This document shows positions 49,132 to 58,063 of a stretch of 64,000 nucleotides of DNA, one piece after another. The notes beneath the pieces are model-generated. The model made no database searches and was not told the DNA's origin. It saw only the letters and a list, made by a program, of their open reading frames with translations. Every line of letters begins with the position of its first letter. The first letter of the stretch is position 1. The position numbers and the translations under genes were made by a program. The stretch covers positions 2,438,001 to 2,502,000 of the forward strand of contig NZ_CP162139.1 in assembly GCF_040833985.1 (NCBI RefSeq). The letters are read 5' to 3'. The DNA is from Leptospira sp. WS4.C2 (GTDB lineage Bacteria; Spirochaetota; Leptospiria; Leptospirales; Leptospiraceae).

Positions 49132-51869
49132 CGAGCAATATCCAATACTTCGTAAACAGTTTCAGTGGATCCGAACACAAGAGTCGCTTCGTTTCCAGTA
49201 TGTTTTCCAAGTAAGGATTTTGCTAAAGGTGACTGATAAGAAATGATATTCTTTTCTGTATCAGCATCCCAAGCACCTAGGATCGAGTAAGTCACCACTT
49301 CACCACTTTGTTTGTTTTTCAAACGAACTGTGGTTCCGATGCCTACTTTGTCAGATTTGACATCACTTAGGTCGAGAATCCTTGCACTTTTCAGTTCTGC
49401 TTCCAAACGTTTGATGGCCGCCTGTAACTGAGATTGTTTTTCCATGGCCGCTTTGTATTCTGCGTTTTCTCTTAAGTCCCCTTTCTCTTGGGCCTCTCCG
49501 ATATCACGCGAGTTTTCAGCCATCTCCACGTTCACAAGATGTTCAAACTCTAATTTTTTCGCGTTGAAGGCACGACGTGTGACTAAAACTACATCGTTTG
49601 GAAGGTTTGCTAAAGGATCATCGTCAGCATCTTCTTCTGAATCGTATTCATCCCAAACAATGTTTGGTTTGAGTTCATTGATAAGAACATACAGTTGGTC
49701 TTTTTCTAAATCAGTTACATATGGAACTTCTTTGAAAAGAGCAAAAAGTTTTCGAACATACTCATCATCTGCATTGGTCAAAATGTCTCTGAGAAGGCTA
49801 TTGTCCTTTCCAAAGAGAATGTCCATGGCCTGGTTTTTGAGTTTGGTTCCTTTGTCTTCAATCTTCGCAAGGGGCTTTAAGATACGGAACACACGAAGAA
49901 CCAAATCTTCTTCGCTGACTTTCAACCAATCAAACTTCCACGTATGCGAGAGGATCGACTTTGCTACCCAAAGGAATACTTCTGGATTTTCTTTAGATTT
50001 GTTAGAAACTGTTTCTACAAACAAATTGAGTTCTGCAAACTTTTCATCCGCCACCAAGTTTTGGAAGACCGAACGGTTTACTTTTACAGGAACTTCAAAT
50101 AATAGTCCAATAAGGATATTGATCGCTTCTGGATGAAAAGAACGAATTAGATCCTTAAATCCTTTTTTAATATCCGTATTTTCCAATGCTTTGGAAATTT
50201 TGAGAGCTTCTTCTTTGGATAGGGACTGAATCAGAGCCGTTAGTTCTTGTTCACGGATTTTATGGGAAAACTCTTCTGTCGGCCAAGCTTTACTTGCTTC
50301 CTCTAAGTAGAGATAAGCAGAGAGTTTACGAACAGAGTCTCTTGCCAATTCTTCTTCGCCGTAATGCGAGATGAAAAAATCACCGGCTTCTGCGGCTTCA
50401 TCTGCATCGCGAACTGCTTCCATAGCAATTTCTAATTTTTTATTACTGTCAGCGGTTGCTTGGAATTTCTGAGTTAAGGTTTCGGAGTGAGTGATCGGTT
50501 TTTCATGATACACCACTTCATCCTTTTTCTTAGGATTCATTCCGATATTGGCTTCTTTTTTAAGAACCGACTTCACCTTTGCCCACCACTTGGACCACTC
50601 ATCTGCTTTGAGAAAAGTTCCGATGAGTTCGTTCTTCATATCGCCAATGATCATTCTGTTGTCATATGATTTCAGAAGTTGTTTTAAGAACTCAGGTAAG
50701 TTCTCAGCAAACATGGTGTTGATACCATTTTTATCTTCATAATGTTGAACCCAAATATGATCTTTCTTTAAAGGTTTTAAGGAAGTGATGGCCATTTGGA
50801 TCGAAAGTTTATGGTCTTTCTTTTCTTCAAAATCAACAAAGATAGAATCTCCGGTTTGGGAGATGGATGTGATTTTACCTACTCCCCAGTTTCTATGCAT
50901 TACATAGTTACCAGTATCAAATACGATATTTCTTTCAAAGTTAGTGATACAAAGTTTAACCGGTTTACGGTTGTTACCTAGTTCACTCATCTTGAGGAAA
51001 TCTTCTAGTAGTGAGTGAGCAGTGTATTTTTGTTTGTAAGAACGAATGAGTTCGTTTCTTGCTTTTTGTGAACCAGCTTCATGTTCTAAAATCTTTTTTA
51101 AGAAATAGATCACATGATCCCAATCTTCCATCGCCTTAAAAGGTTCAACGATTGGATAAAGAAGCCCGACAAGCCGAGTTTTTTCTCTTTGCCCAAGAAG
51201 GATACGTTCAATTTTATCGAAGAAAGAAACATCCTCATAGTTATTTTGAACGATGGTAGGCCAAATTTCCTCCATCTGAACGTATTCTTTATTCTTTGCA
51301 TACATCTCAACAGCAAGTTTGAGATAGGAAATTGCTTTCGGTTTGTCCTCTTCCATAATGGAAAAGCCATACTTCTTTGCAATCTCTGGATTTTTACGAT
51401 CTTGTTTGGCAAGTTTCTCAAGAACTACTTTGAGTTCTTTGTTTTTCTTGAGTTTGTCAAGTGCCTCTGCCTTAACGCGCAGAGCCAATCTATGATCACC
51501 AAATCGTAAAATTGAATCAGTAATGTATTCTATGATAGTCCATTTTGCGTGAGCTTTGAAAGAATCCAAAATGCTCTTCACCAAATTTGCATCTCCCATG
51601 GAATCTTCCATGAAAGAGATGATCATTAACATATATTTGGCGGAGATAGACTCAGGATGTTCTTTGAAATGGTCTTCAATTTTTTGTTTAGCTTCCGCTA
51701 AACGATCTTCTGCCTTATATGCATCAATGACATCGTCAAAGATTTTGAATTTGGAAACGGGGACCGTTCCAGCATCAGCACGTACATAAATTTCCTCATT
51801 AAAGAGAGGTGTTAGTTTGTCGTTGTCGGCGATTTTGTTTGATTTGTCTTCGGTAATAGTATCAGGCAT
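49104..51869 (-). CDS. greA: GreA transcript-cleavage factor fused to a large helical N-terminal region
   Basis: The 921-residue protein ends in a complete GreA (about residues 758-921), with the coiled-coil tip GDLRENAEYKAA (Asp798 and Glu801 match the two acidic catalytic-tip residues of GreA) and the C-terminal globular domain. The first ~750 residues are helical, perhaps TPR-like, with no named motif. Ordinary GreA is about 158 residues, so this is a fusion. Very long GreA proteins are known from spirochetes such as Borrelia. The extra region may dock to RNA polymerase or a partner. AGGGAG precedes the ATG. Confidence 0.93.
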   Translation of the reverse strand: MPDTITEDKSNKIADNDKLTPLFNEEIYVRADAGTVPVSKFKIFDDVIDAYKAEDRLAEAKQKIEDHFKEHPESISAKYMLMIISFMEDSMGDANLVKSILDSFKAHAKWTIIEYITDSILRFGDHRLALRVKAEALDKLKKNKELKVVLEKLAKQDRKNPEIAKKYGFSIMEEDKPKAISYLKLAVEMYAKNKEYVQMEEIWPTIVQNNYEDVSFFDKIERILLGQREKTRLVGLLYPIVEPFKAMEDWDHVIYFLKKILEHEAGSQKARNELIRSYKQKYTAHSLLEDFLKMSELGNNRKPVKLCITNFERNIVFDTGNYVMHRNWGVGKITSISQTGDSIFVDFEEKKDHKLSIQMAITSLKPLKKDHIWVQHYEDKNGINTMFAENLPEFLKQLLKSYDNRMIIGDMKNELIGTFLKADEWSKWWAKVKSVLKKEANIGMNPKKKDEVVYHEKPITHSETLTQKFQATADSNKKLEIAMEAVRDADEAAEAGDFFISHYGEEELARDSVRKLSAYLYLEEASKAWPTEEFSHKIREQELTALIQSLSKEEALKISKALENTDIKKGFKDLIRSFHPEAINILIGLLFEVPVKVNRSVFQNLVADEKFAELNLFVETVSNKSKENPEVFLWVAKSILSHTWKFDWLKVSEEDLVLRVFRILKPLAKIEDKGTKLKNQAMDILFGKDNSLLRDILTNADDEYVRKLFALFKEVPYVTDLEKDQLYVLINELKPNIVWDEYDSEEDADDDPLANLPNDVVLVTRRAFNAKKLEFEHLVNVEMAENSRDIGEAQEKGDLRENAEYKAAMEKQSQLQAAIKRLEAELKSARILDLSDVKSDKVGIGTTVRLKNKQSGEVVTYSILGAWDADTEKNIISYQSPLAKSLLGKHTGNEATLVFGSTETVYEVLDIARYSMTGQEA

Positions 51870-52007
51870 GAAAAGAATCTCCCTCTTCGTATTTCCAATA
51901 AAGGGTGTTCAAAGTTCCTATAAAGTTGTTACGGTAAATTTAGCGATGAATCCGCGAAAAGAACAGTCCTAGAGTTCATTTTCTAGGTCCGTTCGATTCT
52001 GTAAAGC

Positions 52008-52034
52008 CAAAAAACCCAGCCGATTGGCTAGGTT
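52008..52034 (-). terminator. Rho-independent terminator of flaA1
   Basis: On the minus strand CCTAGCC and GGCTGGG form a stem with the loop AATC, followed by TTTTTT. It lies about 45 bases after the flaA1 stop. Confidence 0.85.
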
Positions 52035-52077
52035 TTCCTTTGGTCCCCAAGGAATACCCCCAGGAGTGAGTAGGGAA

Positions 52078-53064
52078 TTACTTATTTTGGGAAGAACCGT
52101 TACTTCCACCACAATCACGAATTTTCGCACCTGTGGAGATAGCACCAGACTTCTGAAGCATTTGTTCCATTCTGACTTTGCTCTTACAATCTTCTTCATC
52201 AAAGTCTAAGTTTGCTCCATCGAAGTGAACTTCGAAAGTGTCCGCAAGGACTCGGAGTTCATCAAAGAAAAGATAAACAGTTTCTGGTCCAGTACTCGGT
52301 CTGGAACGAATCTTAAATTGTTTGAAGATCAAATTTCTTGTCGCAGGGAAGGCATTTGCCTCTTGCGGAATTCCTGGAGGGATGGTGATATGAAGAGGTC
52401 TCCAACCAACAAAGTCCAAAGATCCGAAAGGAAAAATATGGCTATTGCCATTGTAATCCTCAATCCAACCTTCTAAATCGTATTCGTTTCCACGGCCAAG
52501 AACCCAAACCGAAATGGCTTTTACATTCCCAGGAGCTTCGATTCCGTAAATTTTCTCAAACTTCTTCTGGTTATCGTCACCAATGTAAGGTCGTGCACGA
52601 GTCACTTCATATTCTGGAGCACGCGGAGGACGAACCGTCACAACGTTGTTTCCAGGAAAAGTGAATTGGAATTTGACTGCTAAAACTTTAGCATTTCCAG
52701 CATCCACGTTTTTCACATCACCGGGTTTACCTGGAACCAGTTTCACTTCTCTCATCACAAGAGGAGATTTTGCTGGGTCATTGAGAACAGGTGAATATTT
52801 ATTGTTCTCATCGTATTTCATATCACCCGTGCCGTCTTTGTTCACACCGTCTTTGTCTGTGAACACTTCCCATCCATAGGGAGCAGTCGAAGTGGGAGTG
52901 TCCCAAGATTCGATTGTGATGGCTTTTAGTTCCATGGCTCCAATATCATTTCCGATCGGTGTCGCCACCCCATTGGATACTTTATATTGAGCTTGTGCAA
53001 AACCAATAAGAGCTAGGGACGTTAGGGCTACTAAAGTTAGGATTTTTGTTTTTTTGTTTTCCAT
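52078..53064 (-). CDS. flaA1: Flagellar filament outer-layer protein FlaA1
   Basis: The 328-residue FlaA sheath protein of the periplasmic flagella. It has a signal peptide with cleavage expected after AQAQ and the FlaA pattern [24 protein letters not shown]...[11 protein letters not shown]. Two cysteines near the C-terminus are visible. It follows flaA2 by 16 bases and ends in a strong terminator, so the two form one unit. Longer than FlaA2, with an Asp/Lys-rich insertion around residues 70-120. Confidence 0.92.
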   Translation of the reverse strand: MENKKTKILTLVALTSLALIGFAQAQYKVSNGVATPIGNDIGAMELKAITIESWDTPTSTAPYGWEVFTDKDGVNKDGTGDMKYDENNKYSPVLNDPAKSPLVMREVKLVPGKPGDVKNVDAGNAKVLAVKFQFTFPGNNVVTVRPPRAPEYEVTRARPYIGDDNQKKFEKIYGIEAPGNVKAISVWVLGRGNEYDLEGWIEDYNGNSHIFPFGSLDFVGWRPLHITIPPGIPQEANAFPATRNLIFKQFKIRSRPSTGPETVYLFFDELRVLADTFEVHFDGANLDFDEEDCKSKVRMEQMLQKSGAISTGAKIRDCGGSNGSSQNK

Positions 53065-53080
53065 TGTTCCTTTCTCCCGC

Positions 53081-53797
53081 TTACCAATTGTCCTTAATTT
53101 CAGATCCAGGGTATTTCGCTTCGGATCTGTCAGTTCTCACTTGGAGATCATCAACATAGAAGTAAAAGTCCCCTGCTACTTCATGAACATCAGATGTTAT
53201 GAAGAGAGAAACAAAATGAAGGTTTTTATCTAAAAGTGCAAATCTTGTACTTTGTGGAATAAATCCCGGAATTGTAGCCGTAAGTTTTCTCCATCCGAAG
53301 AAATCCAATCGACCCAAACGGATATTATGCGTTACGTCTTTATAATCTCTAAATTTTGCAAATAAAGTATGTCTGTACTTTCTACCAAGAACCCAAACAG
53401 AGATTTGTCTTACTTTCCCTTTGATGATGTACTCATGTGGTGGGTACAATTCAACACGATCCAATCCTTTAGCAGCAAAATATGTTTTGACTCCTAAAAT
53501 ATGGTTTTTTTCGACTTTGTCCCCGCCATCTTCTGGAACGGTTTTTTCATCGAATACATCTTTGATGAGCCCGCGTTGAACGAGTTTCAAAGTCCTTGTT
53601 TCTCCGAGCGGAGTGGTAGCTTTTACTCTCCAGTCCTCAGCCTCTTCGAAATCGTCTAAAACGATTTTTCTAAGAGGGCTATCCTCATCATTTGCAGTGT
53701 TAGCTGTATTTTGTCCGCCAGTATCTGCCTGTGCGTACAACATTCCTATTGAAAGGAAGAGGCCTAACAACAGTTTGGTCATTCCTAATTTCCCCAT
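53081..53797 (-). CDS. flaA2: Flagellar filament outer-layer protein FlaA2
   Basis: About 238 residues with a signal peptide ([12 protein letters not shown]). The FlaA pattern is clear: [47 protein letters not shown], which aligns with the same part of FlaA1 and shows tandem duplication with divergence. FlaA proteins coat the filament core and shape its coiling. The start at 53797 is chosen for AGGAG eight bases upstream. It is preceded directly by the PUR-domain gene. Confidence 0.92.
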   Translation of the reverse strand: MGKLGMTKLLLGLFLSIGMLYAQADTGGQNTANTANDEDSPLRKIVLDDFEEAEDWRVKATTPLGETRTLKLVQRGLIKDVFDEKTVPEDGGDKVEKNHILGVKTYFAAKGLDRVELYPPHEYIIKGKVRQISVWVLGRKYRHTLFAKFRDYKDVTHNIRLGRLDFFGWRKLTATIPGFIPQSTRFALLDKNLHFVSLFITSDVHEVAGDFYFYVDDLQVRTDRSEAKYPGSEIKDNW

Positions 53798-53808
53798 GAA
53801 ACTCACTC

Positions 53809-54048
53809 CTAAAAGGCTCCTAACTCCGGGTCTTTCGTATTCTCATTATCGGATATCCGGCTTTTAAATTGATTCAAGATTTCGATCATTCGATCGATTC
53901 CTTCTGCCGGTAGAAAGATCGAGGACTTTTTACTATTCGACCACTCCGATACTTTCAGGTAGAATCCCGCCTGGTTCTTCTTCAAATCCACCAAGAAAGT
54001 CTTATTTTGTGTTACGATCTTCTCGGTTAGGATTTCGGGGTCCACCAT
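53809..54048 (-). CDS. PUR-alpha-like nucleic-acid-binding protein (BpuR type)
   Basis: A 79-residue protein. The run KTFLVDLKKNQAGFYLKVSEWS...SSIFLPAEGIDRMIEILNQF matches a PUR repeat: four strands and a helix, with the KKN turn and conserved Phe, Tyr and Gly. Bacterial single-repeat PUR proteins such as Borrelia BpuR dimerise and bind single-stranded DNA and RNA. The gene ends 12 bases before flaA2, so it is likely the first gene of the sheath operon. AAGGA precedes the ATG. Confidence 0.85.
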   Translation of the reverse strand: MVDPEILTEKIVTQNKTFLVDLKKNQAGFYLKVSEWSNSKKSSIFLPAEGIDRMIEILNQFKSRISDNENTKDPELGAF

Positions 54049-54198
54049 GCATTCCTTCTCCCTGCCTACGTAAATAGTATCGGAATCCGAAACCCATTCC
54101 TTAGCTGTAATAGGAAGAAACTGAGGAATGGAAAAGGTTTTTTCGAAAGAGATCGATAAAAAATCCAGATTTGTATGAATTTTGTCTCTTTCTTACGA

Positions 54199-54669
54199 TT
54201 ATGCGAATCGTTTCCTTAATTCCCGCGCATAAGCCAAGTCATGAGTCAGCTTTCTCATACGGCGGATGTAATAATGGGTCACTTCCTTGTAGAATTTAAG
54301 CTCCATTTCTTTGTTTTTGGAAAACATATCGTGCAGATCAGCATAGCGAAGTTCGTATAATTCAGAATTCTCTTTGGCTTCCACTTTCGCAGAGCGTTTT
54401 TCATCATCGAAAAAAGGCAATTCCCCAAAATGGTCCCCTTCTCCGAGAGTGATGAGGTTCACATCGTCCCCGTGGCTAGTGGAAGTGGAAATTTGTAAGG
54501 TTCCATACTTCACAATGTACATGGATTCGGCCTCTTCCCCCATATCATACAAAACGTTTCTAGGAGGTAGGTGGACTTCCCTGATCTTTTCAGCAATGTG
54601 TAACAGTTCGTCTTGGTTTAACTTTTGGAAGAGATATATTTTTTTGAGACTCTCTACTTTACTATTCAT
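54199..54669 (-). CDS. Cyclic-nucleotide-binding-domain protein
   Basis: The 156-residue protein is a single CNB domain with short flanking helices. The phosphate-binding cassette GELPFFDDEKRSAKV retains the Glu and Arg that contact the cyclic phosphate, so it may really bind cAMP or cGMP. No DNA-binding helix-turn-helix follows; the C-terminal helix is basic. It may act as a free regulatory subunit or partner. AGGAG precedes the start. Confidence 0.88.
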   Translation of the reverse strand: MNSKVESLKKIYLFQKLNQDELLHIAEKIREVHLPPRNVLYDMGEEAESMYIVKYGTLQISTSTSHGDDVNLITLGEGDHFGELPFFDDEKRSAKVEAKENSELYELRYADLHDMFSKNKEMELKFYKEVTHYYIRRMRKLTHDLAYARELRKRFA

Positions 54670-54858
54670 AATTCTCCTAGGATTTCTCTGAAAATGGGGG
54701 AATTTAGCGAATTTGCAAGAGAAAATTAACTAGATAAACCCATGATTTTTTATGGACAAACGGAACGGAATAGTACTAATATTTGCAATTCCCTTCGTCT
54801 ACTAGGGAGAAACGCTAGGAACAAAAGGTTCCTGATTCCAAAAAAAAAAGGGATATAT

Positions 54859-55479
54859 ATGACACCTAAAAAGAAGGTATTACTCGTTGAAGACCACGCT
54901 GTGACCCGCGTCGGAGTAAAACATGTAGTGAACTCCTCAGCAGATTTCGAAGTTGTGGGAGAGGCGGAACATTCCTCTCAAATTTTTGCCCTCTTAAACG
55001 AAACAAAACCAGACTTCGTCCTACTTGATTTGCGGATTCCGGGAGAGAATGTTTTGAATATGGTGAAGGATTGGAAAAAAGAGCACCCAAACCTAAAAGT
55101 AGTCACTCTCACAATGCTTGATGAACAACCGATTGTTCATTCTGCCATTGAAGCGGGTGTAGATGGGTATCTTTTAAAAAGTGATGACCTAAGCAGTTTA
55201 ACGAAAAACCTGAATGAAATTGCAGCGGGAAAAACCGTTTATTCCAAGAACTTAAAACTAAGTTTCAACCGAAAACCACAAGACGGTAAAGTTGCCAACA
55301 AAAAGGAAAAACAAATTTTGACTCTCCTCGGACATGGAAAAACCTACCAAGAAATTGGAACAGAAATTGGCCTATCCAAAAGAACAGTAGAATACCATGT
55401 CGGTAGGCTTAAAGACCGATTCAATGCAAAAACCGTTGCCGAACTTATAGGTCGCGCCAAAGAACAAATGTTAATCTAG
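54859..55479 (+). CDS. NarL/LuxR-family response regulator
   Basis: A 206-residue regulator: receiver (about 1-120) with VEDH, the phosphoacceptor Asp in VLLDLRIPG and Lys in YLLKSD, then a LuxR-type HTH (about 140-200) with KEKQILTLLGHGKTYQEIGTEIGLSKRTVEYHVGRL. The start at 54859 (AAGGG upstream) is chosen over an in-frame codon farther upstream, because the receiver begins there. A run of ten A precedes the ribosome site. The stop codon interlocks by four bases with that of the convergent hybrid kinase. Confidence 0.92.
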   Translation: MTPKKKVLLVEDHAVTRVGVKHVVNSSADFEVVGEAEHSSQIFALLNETKPDFVLLDLRIPGENVLNMVKDWKKEHPNLKVVTLTMLDEQPIVHSAIEAGVDGYLLKSDDLSSLTKNLNEIAAGKTVYSKNLKLSFNRKPQDGKVANKKEKQILTLLGHGKTYQEIGTEIGLSKRTVEYHVGRLKDRFNAKTVAELIGRAKEQMLI

Positions 55480-57887
55480 GTTTCTAGATCTAACAATCGT
55501 TTCACTAGCTCTATCAACTTTTCATCTGGAGATGTTTTTGTAAGGAAAGCATCTCCACCAATTTCAATCACAGTAGCTTCTAGTTTATAGCCAGTGTTTG
55601 GATCCGTATGGGAGCTAGAAACAAGGATGGAACGAATTTCTTCCATCTCGGAATTGGAATACAAGTCGCGTAAAAAATCCACACCCGTTTTATCCGGCAT
55701 AGAAAAATCTACGATAATAAGGTCTGGTTTCAAACGGCCCACAGAAAGAAGAGCATGGTCGGGGTATTCTTCTTCCCAAAGGATACAAGGTAAATCTTTT
55801 AAAACTTTGCGAATTTGTTTTCTGTATCCTGGATTGTCATCTAATACCAATACAATCTTTTCATAATTCGGAAGTAACAACTCAACAGAGGTTCCCGTAT
55901 CTTCTTCGGACTTAACAACAAGTTCCGCTCCATGACGTTCTGCCACTTCTTTACAAAAAGCAAGACCAACACCGGCTCCCATTTCATCGGCTGTACCTTT
56001 TCTAACGAAAAGAAAACCCTCTTCTAAAATATGGTCTGCCCAGTAAGTTGACATACCGATTCCCGTATCTATGACTTTTAAACTCCAATGTTTATTGGAT
56101 TCCGTGAGTGAGATTTCGACTGTCCCTGATTCTTTGGTAAACTTAACCGCATTAGTCAGTAGGTTCCAAATCAAATGTTCGATTAAGTTGGGATCCCCAA
56201 TGCCAATGGAAGATTCTTCCATATGAGTGATGATGGAAATGTTTTTAGGTTTGGCCATATCTTGGACACGATCTATGAGTTGGTCTGTGATTTGGCGAAA
56301 ATCAAAAAGTTGATAATCAGGAAAAACGGAAGCATTTTGAAAACGTGAGTATTTGATGAGTTCCTCAACCATACTCAAAATATTTTTGAGTCCTGTAGAT
56401 GCTTCCCCTAATACCTGTTTTGCCCTTTCAGGAGAAAGAGAGGGGGGGGATTCAGTGAGTAAATTGAATACAGAAGAAATTCCGAAAAGTGGAGACCTTA
56501 TATCGTGAGACACAATGGAGATAAACTTATCCTTGAGTTCCCCTGTTTTTTCGGCTTTTTCTTTTTCTTTACGGAGTTCTATGGTTTTCCACTCCACTTC
56601 TTTTCGTAAGTTAAGTGTTAGGTATTCGGCGGTTTCCCAAGTATGCGCATTTTGTTTGGAAATCACAATGGCAAGGCACATACAAAAGATAGCAAATCCG
56701 AGTTCGGTGAGCATTGGCAAATCCCAACGTTTGAAAAACACAATGGAATCATAAACAGTCGCAGAGAGCATAATTATGGTTCCAAATAAAATGAAACTTC
56801 CTATGTATCGGGTTTCTCTTTGGAAAGTGGAGCGAAAAGCCGCAACCATGGCAATCACTAGAATGATTGCCATATACGCCTGACTGAAAATCAGAAGTTT
56901 TGTGTACACAGCGTACGGTGTCGTTGCGATGATTAAAAATTCCACGAGGATGGGCAGTAAAAAATATCGTTTGTACTTTTGTGGAAGGAAGTTGGCTTGG
57001 TTTTGAAAGAAAAACAAAAGACTAAAAACTTGGATTCCGCAAAAAGCAATGTATTCCACTCGAATCTGCAACATCTCTAGCCAATCGGAGGCTTGGAACC
57101 AATCTCTCGAAACTCGATCAAAAAGCAAAATACGGATGAGCCAAGAGATACAAAGCAAAGAAAACCAGAGAGGAGATTTGTCTTTTCTGCGATGGATGTA
57201 TAAAAACAAATGAGAGATCGCAAGGACAAAAAAACTAGCAAAGAAAAATGCTTTTTTCCGTTCTTTAAATCGTAAGTACAAAACGGTTTTGCCCACTTCT
57301 CCTAAAACTGGGGAATAGTAAGGACCACCGCGCGAATAGAGATAGTTAGAAATTTGTAGATACAAAACAGTTGAAGGTGTGGCACGAAAGGAGCGGGCCG
57401 TTTCTAAATAATACCCGATGGAACCATCTTTGGTTTTGGAAACTTTCCCGGCAGAACCGAGAAGGACAAGTCCCCTTTCCGCGTTGTGGTAATACGCTCT
57501 ATAGGCCGATGAGGTTTCCCTTAGGTAGAACATTAGGTTCATAGGTTCGTTTACTTTTAGTTTCAAACGATAAGTTACAAATCCGTGCGCAGGAAGGTTT
57601 TGGTTCACCCAATACGCAGGGACAGCAAGCCGGATGGGTTCTTTTTTTTCCAGGGCTTTAAACTCTTCTTCAGTTTCGGGAAGTTCTCCCGGAAATGCTT
57701 CCCATTCACCTGCCAAAGGGAAGGGATCCAAAGTTTTTGGGTCTTCCACACTTAGGTCAAGGACACCGGCCTGGATGGTTTTTGCCGGGGCCAAGGAAGG
57801 AATGGAGCGATTGCATTGGACAAAAACAGAAATAATGAGAGAAAATAAGACGTATTTAGAAAGGGACAAAAATTGTAAACGTGCCAC
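55476..57887 (-). CDS. 7TMR-DISM hybrid histidine kinase
   Basis: An 803-residue sensor kinase starting at GTG. It has a signal-like N-terminus with a Cys at a lipobox-like position (VFVQC), an extracytoplasmic domain (about 30-215), seven predicted membrane helices, a coiled linker, then HisKA with FISIVSHDIRSPLF (His acceptor), HATPase (NLLTNAVKFTKESG, VIDTGIGMS and GAGVGLAFCKEVAERHG) and a C-terminal receiver with IIVDFSMPD. The receiver makes it a hybrid that may pass phosphate through an Hpt protein. The convergent NarL-type regulator is a candidate partner by location only. Confidence 0.93.
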   Translation of the reverse strand: MARLQFLSLSKYVLFSLIISVFVQCNRSIPSLAPAKTIQAGVLDLSVEDPKTLDPFPLAGEWEAFPGELPETEEEFKALEKKEPIRLAVPAYWVNQNLPAHGFVTYRLKLKVNEPMNLMFYLRETSSAYRAYYHNAERGLVLLGSAGKVSKTKDGSIGYYLETARSFRATPSTVLYLQISNYLYSRGGPYYSPVLGEVGKTVLYLRFKERKKAFFFASFFVLAISHLFLYIHRRKDKSPLWFSLLCISWLIRILLFDRVSRDWFQASDWLEMLQIRVEYIAFCGIQVFSLLFFFQNQANFLPQKYKRYFLLPILVEFLIIATTPYAVYTKLLIFSQAYMAIILVIAMVAAFRSTFQRETRYIGSFILFGTIIMLSATVYDSIVFFKRWDLPMLTELGFAIFCMCLAIVISKQNAHTWETAEYLTLNLRKEVEWKTIELRKEKEKAEKTGELKDKFISIVSHDIRSPLFGISSVFNLLTESPPSLSPERAKQVLGEASTGLKNILSMVEELIKYSRFQNASVFPDYQLFDFRQITDQLIDRVQDMAKPKNISIITHMEESSIGIGDPNLIEHLIWNLLTNAVKFTKESGTVEISLTESNKHWSLKVIDTGIGMSTYWADHILEEGFLFVRKGTADEMGAGVGLAFCKEVAERHGAELVVKSEEDTGTSVELLLPNYEKIVLVLDDNPGYRKQIRKVLKDLPCILWEEEYPDHALLSVGRLKPDLIIVDFSMPDKTGVDFLRDLYSNSEMEEIRSILVSSSHTDPNTGYKLEATVIEIGGDAFLTKTSPDEKLIELVKRLLDLET

Positions 57888-58063
57888 ATTCTAACCTTAA
57901 AATGAATTTCGAAAAACTCAAACCATATTAGTACGTGTACGAGATTTTTATTCCTTTGTTTTTACTCGAATCCAAGGGAATCCGATTCCTAGTTTTTGAT
58001 TTCGATAGAAAACATTGACTGTGATTCTAAATCAAAAGAAGTATAGGTTTTAAGAGGGAAGTA

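Noticed and set aside
49444..50136. A 230-residue frame on the plus strand inside the greA fusion gene
   Set aside because: It is antisense to a clearly coding frame, has Ser/Arg/Phe-biased low-complexity composition typical of shadow frames and no ribosome site.
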